Assembly: GCA_013397935.1 (NCBI GenBank) | Contig: VZRN01004248.1 | Location: forward strand, 63,931 to 127,930 | DNA length: 64,000 nucleotides | Reading direction: 5' to 3' | Source: Dasyornis broadbenti | Lineage: Eukaryota; Chordata; Aves; Passeriformes; Dasyornithidae | Translations under genes and position numbers: made by a program | In this document: in pieces, positions 49,801-58,769 of the stretch | Layout of the letters: each line of letters starts with the position of its first letter | How positions within the stretch are numbered: position 1 is the stretch's first letter | The notes under the pieces: generated by a model | Database searches by the model: none | What the model was told of the DNA's origin: nothing | What the model saw: the letters and a program-made list of their open reading frames with translations, nothing else

Positions 49801-52800
49801 GCTGCACCTGGATGTGAGTCATTTTCTCCCTCAAACTCCATTGCACCCTGGCTTCTCATAGGAGAAGGAAGTAAGAGGGGCTTTTATTGTACCAGTGGAC
49901 TTTGCCCATCCCTCTCTGGGTCTGAACAGGCCAGCATTATTTCACAAGTGCTAAATCCACTCACAATGGCTTTAAATGGTTGAGCTGCTGAGCCAGCTGA
50001 ACAGCAAACACCAGAGGGAAAACCACATTTTGTGAGCGCTTCAGATTCCTTCAGACTGTACGTGGAGCCATTAAGAGCAAAGTAAAAGCTCTTTGACACA
50101 ACTCCCTTCGGCAACTTTTTCACAACCACATGCCAAAAATGGGGGCTGGCTAAGGAACTGGTCCAGAGTCAGCTCCCAAGAATCTAGCACATGAAGATGG
50201 AGTTCAAATCTGTTTTGATTAAAAGAAAACAGCAGCACATTATATTTTCTTGTAGCATATCAATCCTTTGCTGGATGTCTCCCTGATCAGTGTGCATTGC
50301 CAGTCAATGTATCACCATGGGCAAAACATGAGAAAAACCCAGGTGCTGTCTTATGTAGGAATAGGTTTTTTTGTATTTGTGTTTGATAACTATTTTCCTT
50401 TTTTTTTACAACTAAGTTAAGAAGAACCCAGATTGGATATCTATTGTCTTTTGATAGTAATAAAATAACTAGATCTTCAGCTAGCATAACCAGCCAAGAA
50501 ATATTCAAGAATTCAAACAATTATCCCATTGCAGTAAGATAGATGAAGACCTGTCTAAAGGAGCTGCTGTTTCTGTCTCTGTCCAGACATATTCCCTAAA
50601 CAAGTTCTTTCACAATCATCTGGGTTAGCTTAGACACTCAGTAATGGAGGTTTCCTAGCCCAGACAGTCTTGATAGGGTGATTACTTCAAGTATTGCATT
50701 GAGGCAGCAATAATAACTGATGGCAACCATGAGGATGAACCTCCCAGTTTCAGCTTCAGTCAGCAAAAGCTGTGTGGCCACAGCCTGAAATCACACAGGG
50801 ACGCGCAGGAACATTTCATTTTGAATCAGCCAGAAGGAGGTGCAAAGTTTAAGTTGAATTGTTGCATCAAGAACCTGTATGGTCATTCTGAGTCAGAATT
50901 TCTGTTTAACATAGTTCAGCTTGTTTCACTTTGGCTTTGGGGTTTTGTGCTACACCAGTGCGGTAGAGTGATTCTAGTTCTAGCAAGAAAGAGGCGCAAA
51001 CACAGCTGTGTGCCTGAACTTTTGAAAGTGTGTCAAAATTTGTTTCCAGTTGATGGTGAAGTTAACATTCAGCAGGGAAGGAATTGTGTGTGGTCTCCAA
51101 TTGACAGCTTCAGTTAATGCTCTTCTTTACATTGTGTGAAGTAGAAGAGTGGTTTCTGGTGACTAAAACAATCTTTAACTGTTTCTTCAAAAATTGAAGG
51201 AGTTTAAGGATTTAGCCAGAGAGAACAAAAATGAAACAAAAGAACACACTGCTGCTCTGTGGCAATTCACCCATGGAGAAATACTCAGTCTTTCCTTCCT
51301 TCTGCCACCTTTTACTGGTGTATCCTTGTGCACATCAGTGGTCATTTAACCATCTCTGCCTTGACTTAATATCTGTAAAACAGGCAGGAAAACACCCTTT
51401 GCTCCATGTGGAGATTATGAAATTAAATTCACTGAGATTCATAATATGCTTGGAGAACTAGGGACAGCAGAGCTTTGCTCTCACACAAGTCCTAGGACAG
51501 TATTGCTGTGCTGGTTTTTTCTGCAGAAACATTCCTTCAGTAAAAAATGGGTTACAGAAGAATGGTTGGCCACCCTTTGGCTCTTGTTAGATTGCTGAGG
51601 GCAGTTGTTTTTCTCACATAACCAAGGTCTGTGCTCAATTCAGGCCGTTTTAAAAATCTTACAAAATATTATTCAGTTATGTGACTGCAAAAGAGAAAAC
51701 TCCTGCAAATATGCATAAATATTAGGAAAAAAATAAAGAAAAAAACCCAAGTGAGCATGAGCAAGCCACAAACCAGTACATGATCTCATTTTCTTGTTCT
51801 CATTTCTCTAAACCTGCCAACAGGATTCCCCCAGAATTTCCAACACTCACTGAAACTTCACCCAAGCAGCTTCATGAGAAATTTCTTCCCCAAGGGTTAT
51901 TTTGGATAGAACATTCTAAGATCCTGAGTATAATGGTTTTCACAGCTGTAATTACAGTCACATATCTGATTCATGTAATTTGACAAGGAATTATAGCTTG
52001 GCTAGTTCAAAGGACTGTGTCAAGGTGTATGGTAACTGTTGATGTGGATCTTGCAGCCTCTGCACATAGGCCCTTCCATCATTCTGGTGTCCAATTCAAA
52101 TGTTTCTGTTATATGTTTACATACCTGAGGCAGTCTAGATTACAGTAGTAGAGCTCATTTCTTCTATTGCCTTTTCTCAGAGACAGTTTTATAAACATTT
52201 GGCTCAGAAGCCAGGCATAGGGAAATGGCAGTGAAAATGCCCATTCACCCTCTTGTGCTTGGAGAAGCTCACATTTCTGTGTGTGGTTATTGTATGCCTG
52301 CAGCACTGCCCATTTTTGGTTGTCAGAAGAGAAACATAGCAAATTAATACAGATTTTACAGGAAGGGCTGAGAAATGGTGTCTTGGTCTGGAGGCTTCCA
52401 TTTTTAGTGGCCCAGTGAGGGGAGATGCTGTACCTGTGTGTGTTAGCTGGGGGCAAACAGAGAGAAGCAGGTGCATTGAATGAAGGCACGGGCTGGAATG
52501 AAGCTGAGGGGGGCAACTATTTGACAAAAGATAGAAAAATTCAATTTGGGTGTGTTTTAACAGATATTTCATGTAGCAGAGGACTCCCACTCACAAAGAT
52601 ATCTCAGTGGGAGGGTTTACTGTTGGCAAGCCAGGAGAGCTGTGTTGCCACCGACATAACCAGGGTTATGATTACTCACTAAAAGCAATACTCCGTGTGC
52701 ACTCAGATCTGCAAGGTGCAAGTGTGGGTGAGATGTACCTGTATCTCGATGTGTGAAATGGCTGCACAGCAAGAGATGGTGCCCCTAAGGATAGCGGCTG

Positions 52801-55800
52801 AGGAGGAGGTGGTGGAACAAGGGATATCGTGCTGGTGGCAGGCCGGGCCAAGCTGGTAAAGTAGCACAGGGGTGGCAGAAGAGTTGTCCTGGGATGGTTT
52901 GATGTAGCTGTTGGCTGACCTTGTCCCTCAAACAGAGTATAGCCATGCTGCCTTGCTGTCCCTCTCAGTAGATCATGGGGCCCTGAGTGTCCCCTCAAGG
53001 CCCCATGCTGCACAGGTGCCATCTTGTGCCCTGTGCAGGCCCTGTGCCAGTTCACCTCCTGCCCATCCCCACAGGGAGAGCCTTGTGCCTCCTGGGCCTT
53101 GCTCCTCAGATTCTTGATGACTGGATTGCACACAATGTACAAGGATGTCACAGAAATGGATTTTTCTGAAGCACTTAGATTTCTCCTTAGAAGGCTGTTT
53201 CTCAGAGCAGACTTTCATTATCCAGGCCCAAATTACAGAACCCAGATAATGTTACTGAGGTCCACTGGAGACGGCATTTTGTTGGCAGTACAAGACTGCC
53301 ACTGCTCTAGGAAATGGCTGAAAGAGATGAGAGGTCCTGGAGCACTAGAAAGTACAAATGGACTGACAGAAGCAGGCGAATACATGCCCAAACCAGGAAC
53401 TTGTAAGCACATCACAGCCTTGAGGCACAAACTAAAGCCACAAAATACCAAAAAACTGAAAGTCAAACCCAGCTGTGAACACACTCTGCATGTCCTTATC
53501 AGCGCTAGACTGAAAGTGGGATGTGAGAAATGGGATTTACTGTGGTAAGGGGGACTTTCCAATGGTTTTGTGGGCATTTTAGAAAAGTCCACATGATTAG
53601 TCCTATAGCTAACTCTATTTATCTGCCTTTCTAAAATCTGCCTGCTGTAGATCTGGTCAAAAACTGAGCACTGGAAGTAAACTATGTTGGGTTTTTAAAT
53701 CTTTTTTCCTTGCAAGTTACTTGTAAACCTGTCTTTATTTCCATGGATGTATTTTCCATGCAAGGTATTCACCAAGCAACTTCTGCCAAAAAACTTCAAT
53801 GTAGGGTCTGTTTTCTAGAATGATTATTTTAGCTGTTTACTCTTTTTACTTTTGAAGTATGAATGATTCCCTAAATGGTGAGGTATTACTTCTGCTTCTT
53901 ATCCCAGAGGACTGTAATTTTTTCTATCCAAAGACTAAGAAACTATAAAAAGAAAGACACAACCTACAACATATAATCTCTTTTGCAATATGAATATGGC
54001 TGACATTTCATCTGGTGCACATCCTTTAAACACCCATTTGTACAGAACATAACATCCATGCAAGAAAACATAAAAATATAAATCTAATAAAACTATGGAG
54101 CCATTTAGTGTCAGCCCCAATCTTTGCTCTGCTCTGCAATATTCATCTGGGACTCTAACAGACCTAGTTGTGTGAGTGTTACTGATTTCAGCTGTCCACA
54201 GAGCTTTTCCTGGTTACTGCTGCTGTGGTGGGAGTGGTGGAACAGATGTTGTCTCAGTCGCTCCCATTCAAAGTCTGGGACATTAGCTTAAATCCCCTAT
54301 GAAACAGGGTTGTGTTAAGGTGCCAGATCGTGAGCTGCAGCAGCTGAGGTACACAGCTAAACAGATTTAATGGGCCTTTTGCTGCTGAAAATAACTGTCC
54401 TGTATGGCTCCCTCCTCCTCTCTCCCTTCTGCAAATTTCTACAGAAGGGTTGGAGGTGAGAGTCAGAGGGGACAATAGAAAAAAGAAGTGCAGCCAAATC
54501 AGCCAGAGTGTTTCTATCAAAGCCATACTTCTAATTTATAAACCTGTATTTTCTGAAGTAAAAGGAAATTGGTGATGGGATCTTGTTGGATTGTTTTGTT
54601 TCTATCCCAAATGTAAACTTCTGATCCCAGATATCTCAGGATGTACTCTGCTACATCTCACCAGGATACTGGTCTCTGCCTGGTTCCTTGTCAATGATAG
54701 GTGTTTAATAGAGTAATGTGAAAGTTTCACTTGGAAGTCACAAATAGAGATGTCTGGGGAGAAAAAAATGCATAATTCAAATTAAATCATGTCAAAGCTT
54801 TATCTTTTAATAGGTAAATTAATATTTTAATTAAAATATTTTCATTCCAGTTTTTTTTTATTTTCTTAGCATTTGACTGGCTGGCATAAAGCAGGTAAGG
54901 CTGCAGAGACACATGCCTTTTGTCTGTTTCAACACCATTTCCTTTTTGAATCTCTCTCTGCACAGTTTGGGGTTTTGTGAGTGTCCCTAGAAGTCAGAAT
55001 GGTAAAATAGACTCCTTTGAAACACACAGAACAAGAGAATTTTTGTAAAGGAAAAAGTGGATTAATGGGAGCTACTTCTTGCTGTTAAAAAGCGTTAATA
55101 GGTGTCACTTATGGAGAGCTGGTGTATAAATTCTCTAATGCAGGCTACCATTTGTAGTCTGGTCAGCAATTGTGCTATTGCCTGTAGGGAACTGAAAAGC
55201 ATATTTATTTTTATCCTGCTATTGGGTTATGGGATTTTAAGGTACCTTTTTTAGCTTGCATAACTGTAAATATTGTTACTGGACCACCCGACCGCTTTTC
55301 AATATTTGCTCACTTCAATATTTGACCTTCTAACCTGCCCTGGGAGATGACAAATTCCACAAGCTGATGACATGCTGGATGAGGGAGTCCCGTTACAAAC
55401 ACTTTCAATTTCGCTGAGTGAGCTCCTGCTCATGCTTCAGAATAAGCAAAAAATGTTGGGGACTGATCACTTCTCCTTAGAGCCTTCTTAAATCTTGATT
55501 GCCTTTTCCTGCTGTCTCCTACATGAGGACAAAGGTCCATTGTTTTAATTTTAGTTACCTGCCAGCCTGTCTATGTAAATGTTGTATGAGAAATGCTAGG
55601 AGGTACTGTGCAACTACTTCAGGTGCAGGACCCTCTGTCTATAAATAAAAATTCCTATTTCTGTATTGTATCATAGTTAACTTTCATGACTGTTCCTGCT
55701 ACTCCATTCAGGAGCTCTTTGAGGAGGAGTGAGTCATATGTTAGAGTGTGCAGTGCACATTCCCCCAAGACCTTTGTAAACCCACAGTTGGAAACTTCCA

Positions 55801-58568
55801 AGAAGATACCAGCTCTGCATTCACTGCTCAGAGCAGGGACTCAAAAGAGGCTTTTAAATGTACTTTCCACTGAAAAACACTTTTTTTCTCTGCCACTGAC
55901 CACTCCTCTCCTTACCTCACACTTGTCACATGTCATTGACAGGAGTGTCTGCTTGTCTCAGTCACTCTCCTGAATCCTGACTCAGGATTCTGTCAACTAC
56001 ACCAATTTGCCATGAATCAGGATTTAGATCACTTCAAGAATCATCATCAAAGATATTTGTGAAAGTGATTTTAATATGATGTTGTAAAAATGTGACTTAA
56101 AAATTTTGATGGCAAGCTTCATTCTGTTATTTTACATCACAATCATTTGAACAATGATTCAAAACTACCCAGGCACAAGTCAAAGTTACCAAGAAAAAAA
56201 ATCAAAGTTACCAGGATAAAATTACCAGGGCACAAATCAGAGTTACTATACTACACGGTTATGTGCCGTATCAATCACTTACCAAAGATATGCTGCTGGT
56301 GAAAAGTCTCTCTGCTTTGAGGAGCAACCTTGAGAGTCGTCATAGCACAAGGCGAAATTACTGCCATAATGTCAGGCTGCTTAGCCAGGAAAGCCCAAAG
56401 AAGGTTCACGCAGGAAAGCTCAAAGAAGGTTCACTCAGGAAAGCTCAAAGAAGGTTCACTCAGGCCTTTATTTATAGAATAAAGTGGTTGGCTTGTATTC
56501 AAATTACATGTGATAGTAAAGGTATGCATGAGACTCCTTGTACCCACAACTTTCTTTGTTCCTTGATAAATGAATCTTGGAAAAGCCACTCTCTATTCAT
56601 GTGTTAATCACACGATTGGTGTTCCAAGCTCATGTCTCGATGCTCACTGGGTCAACTCTGCTCCTTTGTGGGTTTTCAGAAAGCAGAGTGAAACCAGAGG
56701 AGTTCTTGGTCCATTTACAGTTTATGCCTTTACATCCTTTGGAATCTGAACCAAATTATGTTGGTTTGGTTAAGGGGTTTTAGGCACCACATCAGGTGGT
56801 TGTATGCAACACTCCCTCTCCTAGCACTGTGCATTTCCTGATCACAAACATGCAGGAATCTGTGTGCATTCACCTTTGTTTTGTACTGCCTAGTGGCTTC
56901 CCTGTTAGGTGACACAAAGAAAATCTTAGCAGCACAGTTATTCTTGAGACAATCTGTATAGCAGTGTACACTCTACACCTTCCTGCTCTAGAAACAGATA
57001 AGATGTTCTTTTCAGTCTTGCAACTCAAGGAGCCCTTGACCTTTTGGGCTTACTTGAGTATTGTAAGGGCTAAGGAAGCTGGTGATCCCTTTTGGCTCTT
57101 AACCTCAAGATAGGTTGAAAGAGAAAATGCTAAACCCCAGATTTTTCAATAGTTTATGAGACTTTGAATCAGTGAAGCTGATTTTTTTTTCATTTATTAT
57201 AGCTGGACTTCAAAGTCATGATAGACCTGAAACTTTCTGTTGAGAGGAGTGAGTTAATAATATACAAGTAGTTAATTTGACTTTTTATTTAGCAAATTTT
57301 TTTTTGTCCTCTTCTATCTCTCTTTATCCTCAGTTCCTGGCTTAATGATGTCTATATTTCGCCCCTTATCATCTAATTCTAGAAAATACTTACCTTTATC
57401 TCTCCCAGTCCTTAACAGAGTATATTTTCACCAACTGTTGTAGTTACCTGTGCATCTTCCTCATTTATTATGTCTTTTATTGAGCACAGCTACTCCCAGG
57501 TCTTCGAAAGCTGCTCTGTACCTTGTATCTCAGTGGAGATACATTCTGCAGTTTTGGGGAGTCTCACTCCTTCTTTCTAGTTAACGATAATTGTCCTGAT
57601 TATTTCCAAGGGCACAAATCTTACCATTTTAATTTTTTTGACGTGGGCTAGAGAAATAAAAACTGTGATCCCAGATAGACTTTCCCAACTGTCATGTCTA
57701 AGGATGATTTAAGGCCATTTCAGACAGAAAAATCAGCTGCAAGATTTGGACTTTGATGCCACCTACTCAGGGCTGGAAGCTGTGCCCTAGGCAATGCTTC
57801 ATATTCTTCCCTTCTCCACAGTTGTCTGAAGTGCAGATCTGGACTTGAACTTCTGAGATTTGATGGGTGTTTGTGATCTCAGCTTTTGATTCCATTTCAT
57901 TTCTAACAGTTTCTTTTTTCCAAACCCTTGGGTAGTTGCCCTTTCCGAGAATGCACACTGCGCACAAGAAACACCCTTCTTAAAAAACACAAACACTCAG
58001 AAGAGGAATACAGAGAACTGAAACAGCTTCACCAAGAAGTTTTGTTTCTCTATAAAGCCTACATAGGAAACCTTGGCCTCTGCACTCCCTCAGTATTTGC
58101 TGTATTTATTTCTTTTTCTCCTCTGCAGATTGAGAGTACTTTCTGCCAAACAGAGAAAAGCCTTGTGAGATGAGGGACCGATCAGACTTACGCAGCTTGT
58201 AGAGTATGTGCTGCCTCCTTCTGAGGGCTGAAGGCTAATCTCTTTCTTTGCCGGCCCTCCTTCCCTAAAAAGCATCTCTTTTTAGTAATATCCCTCTTCT
58301 TACCCTTATTTTTTTGGGAAAAGGCTCATAACTGTTTTTGGCAGAACACAGCAGACATCATGCCGCTGTTTTTCCTCCAAAGGGGAGCAGAGGGAAAAAG
58401 CAGAACTGAGTTTTCAAAGGAAATTGGCTGCCAAAGCTGAGGAACAAATTATAGGAGCGGTGAATATTTCCCCCAAACTGGGGATGTTCCCTCCTGCTTC
58501 TCCTTCCCATAGGTATTTCCCCAAGATGGACTCACGTGAGGATTGGTGTTCTCCCTTTCCGAGGCCAT
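19695..58568 (-). CDS. NINJ2: NINJ2, ninjurin-2 (complete, 3 coding exons)
   Basis: Small plasma-membrane homophilic adhesion protein of the ninjurin family, described as upregulated by nerve injury in Schwann cells. Exons on the minus strand: 58568-58536 (33 nt), 21386-21155 (232 nt) and 19858-19695 (164 nt), 429 nt in all, giving 142 residues as in human. Domains: short polar N-terminus (1-26), amphipathic helical region starting HYATKKSVAESMLDVALFMA (from residue 27), first membrane segment about 63-88, a short RLNLND-containing loop, second membrane segment about 104-127, and tail KTGLYPTRNFGPY. Lys32 and Asp40 align with Lys45 and Asp53 of NINJ1, which contact neighbouring subunits in NINJ1 filaments. 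The KTG after the last membrane helix, the short N-terminus and the neighbour B4GALNT3 favour NINJ2 over NINJ1. It converges on B4GALNT3, with about 7.4 kb between the stop codons. Confidence 0.96.
19859..21154 (-). other. NINJ2: NINJ2 intron 2, 1.3 kb
   Basis: Starts with donor GTAAGG (21154 downward) and ends at the acceptor before 19858. I see no further exon, repeat or RNA gene in it. Confidence 0.8.
21155..21386 (-). CDS. NINJ2: NINJ2 coding exon 2
   Basis: 232 nt, phase 0 in and one base of a split codon out. It encodes GVNPHLRINGPMNINHYATK, KSVAESMLDVALFMANVTQL, KAVLEQGTSFQYYATLIVLI and SISLFFQVMIGILLIIT. It holds the ninjurin signature NHYATKKSxAESMLDxALxM and the first membrane helix. 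Acceptor CTATCTCCCCAG. Confidence 0.97.
21745..22052 (+). mobile_element. CR1 LINE fragment, reverse-transcriptase region
   Basis: Recognisable avian CR1 ORF2 sequence: it reads roughly as FNSITNDLDKKMECTLS, then, after a small frame-breaking deletion, FAGDTKLGG and further to the conserved CR1 stretch before GLG-type residues. The catalytic FADD box has become FAGD and the frame is broken, so this is a dead, 5'- and 3'-truncated copy. Confidence 0.8.
22072..22168 (-). mobile_element. CR1 LINE fragment, opposite orientation
   Basis: Reads, on the minus strand, as the CR1 segment around TGGAGCGTGCC, CACAAGACTGAGGAGGAGCA and GCTGAGGGAG, which lies further 3' in the element than the neighbouring forward fragment. 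The two pieces lie about 20 bases apart head to head, suggesting a second insertion or an inversion. Confidence 0.7.
23045..23135 (+). mobile_element. Possible ancient MIR-type SINE fragment
   Basis: The order GACCTCGGGCAAATT, a pyrimidine-rich stretch, a GTGTAAATGTGG-like block and then a CACCTCA-like block with GTGAGG follows the 3' half of MIR. Divergence is high, so this is a resemblance only. Confidence 0.35.
23294..23360. repeat. AT-rich simple repeat (ATTT)n
   Basis: Runs of TTTAAAATTTATTTT-type sequence followed by five ATTT units. Low-complexity DNA with local self-complementarity. Confidence 0.85.
25365..25575 (-). promoter_or_regulatory. CpG-rich segment in NINJ2 intron 1, candidate alternative promoter
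   Basis: About a dozen CpG dinucleotides in roughly 210 bases, against a surrounding intron almost free of CpG. It lies 4 kb upstream of NINJ2 exon 2. Alternative first exons are known for mammalian NINJ2, and exon 2 has an in-frame ATG (residue Met23). I could not pin down a splice donor, so orientation and function are inference. Confidence 0.3.
26787..26880. mobile_element. Possible ancient CR1-like fragment
   Basis: Contains GCTGTGCTGGATGAGACCAA followed by AGGTCCAG and a CAGCAGATG-type block, a phrase common in old sauropsid retroposon relics. It is short and diverged. Confidence 0.4.
27000..27090 (+). mobile_element. Possible ancient MIR-type SINE fragment
   Basis: A segment with CTCTCCCTGGATTTTAGTTT and CCCTATCTGTAAATTAATGC resembles the MIR phrase around CTCAGTTTCCTCATCTGTAA. 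Weak resemblance only. Confidence 0.3.
28446..28457. repeat. Poly-G run
   Basis: Eleven or so consecutive G in the NINJ2 intron, flanked by A-rich sequence. A simple tract prone to length error in sequencing. Confidence 0.7.
30910..30968. promoter_or_regulatory. Cluster of TAAT homeodomain-type cores
   Basis: Within 60 bases there are several ATTA/TAAT cores (TAATTATTAATTAAG, TTAATTTAATTAG, AAATTAAG). It could be an enhancer bound by homeodomain factors, or simply AT-rich DNA; there is no direct proof. Confidence 0.2.
31525..31557. repeat. 7-bp tandem repeat (TGATCTC)n
   Basis: Nearly five units of TGATCTC, one changed to TTATCTC. Short tandem repeat in the intron. Confidence 0.85.
33215..33390 (-). 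mobile_element. CR1 LINE 3' fragment, diverged
   Basis: The plus strand reads as the complement of a CR1 tail: GGAGGTCATCAGGTCTAA, CTGCTCAAA, a CCTCAGGGTCAT block, GGATGGAGAC, AAGCCTCTCTGAGCAGCCT and CAGTATTGGACCACCATC. Order and spacing fit the antisense CR1 3' region. It is diverged, so old. Confidence 0.65.
33391..44560. other. Intron 1 block, AT-rich unique sequence
   Basis: Eleven kilobases with no recognisable exon, repeat family or RNA gene. Only short open frames and scattered homopolymer runs (for example T10 near 38012, ATT repeats at 41302-41317) are visible. Confidence 0.6.
44568..44630. repeat. A-rich microsatellite (AAAAT/AAT mix)
   Basis: About 60 bases of AATAAAAAAA-type sequence. 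It could be the decayed tail of a retroposed sequence to its left, but I recognise no body for one. Confidence 0.85.
44631..48954. other. Intron 1 block, no gene seen
   Basis: Unique-looking intronic DNA with a T18-type run at about 47432-47449, a (TATG)n stretch at 47821-47834 and an A14 run near 48534-48548. No coding exon recognised. Confidence 0.6.
48955..49107. repeat. Minisatellite, 51-bp unit x 3, identical copies
   Basis: Three adjoining copies at 48955-49005, 49006-49056 and 49057-49107 with no difference between them. Each begins CAACACCATTCCCC and ends CTGCCACTTTG. The unit is 17 codons long, so several frames stay open across it, but no gene uses it. Perfect identity points to a recent expansion and probable copy-number polymorphism. 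Confidence 0.97.
49108..52690. other. Intron 1 block, no gene seen
   Basis: No exon, known repeat or RNA gene could be supported here on either strand. Poly-T tracts occur at about 49361-49369 and 50399-50408. Confidence 0.6.
52700..53125. other. GC-rich block inside AT-rich intron 1
   Basis: A 400-base stretch that is clearly richer in G+C than its flanks, with open frames of 159 codons (minus) and 174 codons (plus, running beyond it to about 53548). I recognise no protein family in any frame, and the sequence has few CpG. It could be an unrecognised old insertion or an exon of a non-coding RNA. Confidence 0.3.
53130..56150. other. Intron 1 block, no gene seen
   Basis: AT-rich unique sequence. 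It includes a perfect 20-bp AT palindrome at 54821-54840 and no supported gene or repeat family. Confidence 0.6.
56180..56930 (-). mobile_element. Putative solo LTR-like element (endogenous retrovirus-derived)
   Basis: Read on the minus strand, a TGTTGCATACAACC-type start (near 56810) leads to a TATA-like TCTATAAATAAAGGCC (56465-56480). A 25-bp tandem repeat follows, and then a tail with repeated TGGTAACTTTGA-like phrases. This layout suggests U3, promoter and R/U5 of an old LTR. No internal retroviral genes are next to it and the borders are uncertain. Confidence 0.3.
56386..56460. repeat. 25-bp tandem repeat x 3
   Basis: Three units of 25 bp, starting CAGGAAAGC and ending GGTTCAC plus one base. 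Copies 2 and 3 are identical; copy 1 differs at two positions. It lies just beside the TATA-like sequence of the putative LTR. Confidence 0.95.
58536..58568 (-). CDS. NINJ2: NINJ2 coding exon 1
   Basis: ATG at 58568-58566 followed by codons for MASERENTNPH and then donor GTGAGT; 33 coding nt, ending in phase 0, which matches exon 2. The start context is strong (A at -3, G at +4). The N-terminus resembles the MESAREN start of human NINJ2. The donor lies in a 10-bp palindrome (58531-58540) with a CACGTG E-box core. Confidence 0.9.
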
Positions 58569-58760
58569 CCTTCTGCCTTCAGGTCTCTTCCTCAGCAGTC
58601 GGAGTGGGAGTGGAGCACTCTGTGCTCCCGGAGACTCTCTCTGCGCTGGACCAGGACGCGCAGCTGCTGGAACAGACCTGCTATTCATGTACTGGCAGCC
58701 GCCCGCCTTGGCATCAGCTGGGAGACGAGAGAGGGGGTGGCAGCCAATTCTTCATTGTCC
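58569..58760 (-). promoter_or_regulatory. NINJ2: NINJ2 5' UTR and core promoter region
   Basis: GC- and CpG-richer than all flanking DNA. Read toward NINJ2 it has an inverted CCAAT box (CCAAT on the plus strand at 58744-58748) and a GC box (58699-58707, GGCGGGCGG on the minus strand), spaced as in TATA-less promoters. The transcription start is probably about 58650-58690 by inference. An in-frame upstream ATG lies at 58688-58686 in weak context. Confidence 0.6.
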
Positions 58761-58769
58761 AGGCAGCCC

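Larger units (their letters stand above)
21387..58535 (-). other. NINJ2: NINJ2 intron 1, 37 kb
   Basis: The long first intron between the 33-nt first coding exon and exon 2. A very large first intron is also known for mammalian NINJ2. It is mostly AT-rich unique sequence. It contains old CR1 pieces, MIR-like pieces, simple repeats, one minisatellite, a putative LTR and two GC-rich islands, listed separately. No nested gene could be supported on either strand. Confidence 0.85.

Noticed and set aside
52672..53151. Minus-strand open frame whose start (SLYIVCNPVIKNLRSK) faintly resembles an olfactory receptor C-terminus
   Set aside because: The NPxIYxLRN-type motif is not actually matched and no membrane segments follow or precede. 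Taken as coincidence.
53024..53548. Plus-strand open frame of 174 codons
   Set aside because: No family resemblance, starts in a GC-rich island and runs on into ordinary intron sequence.
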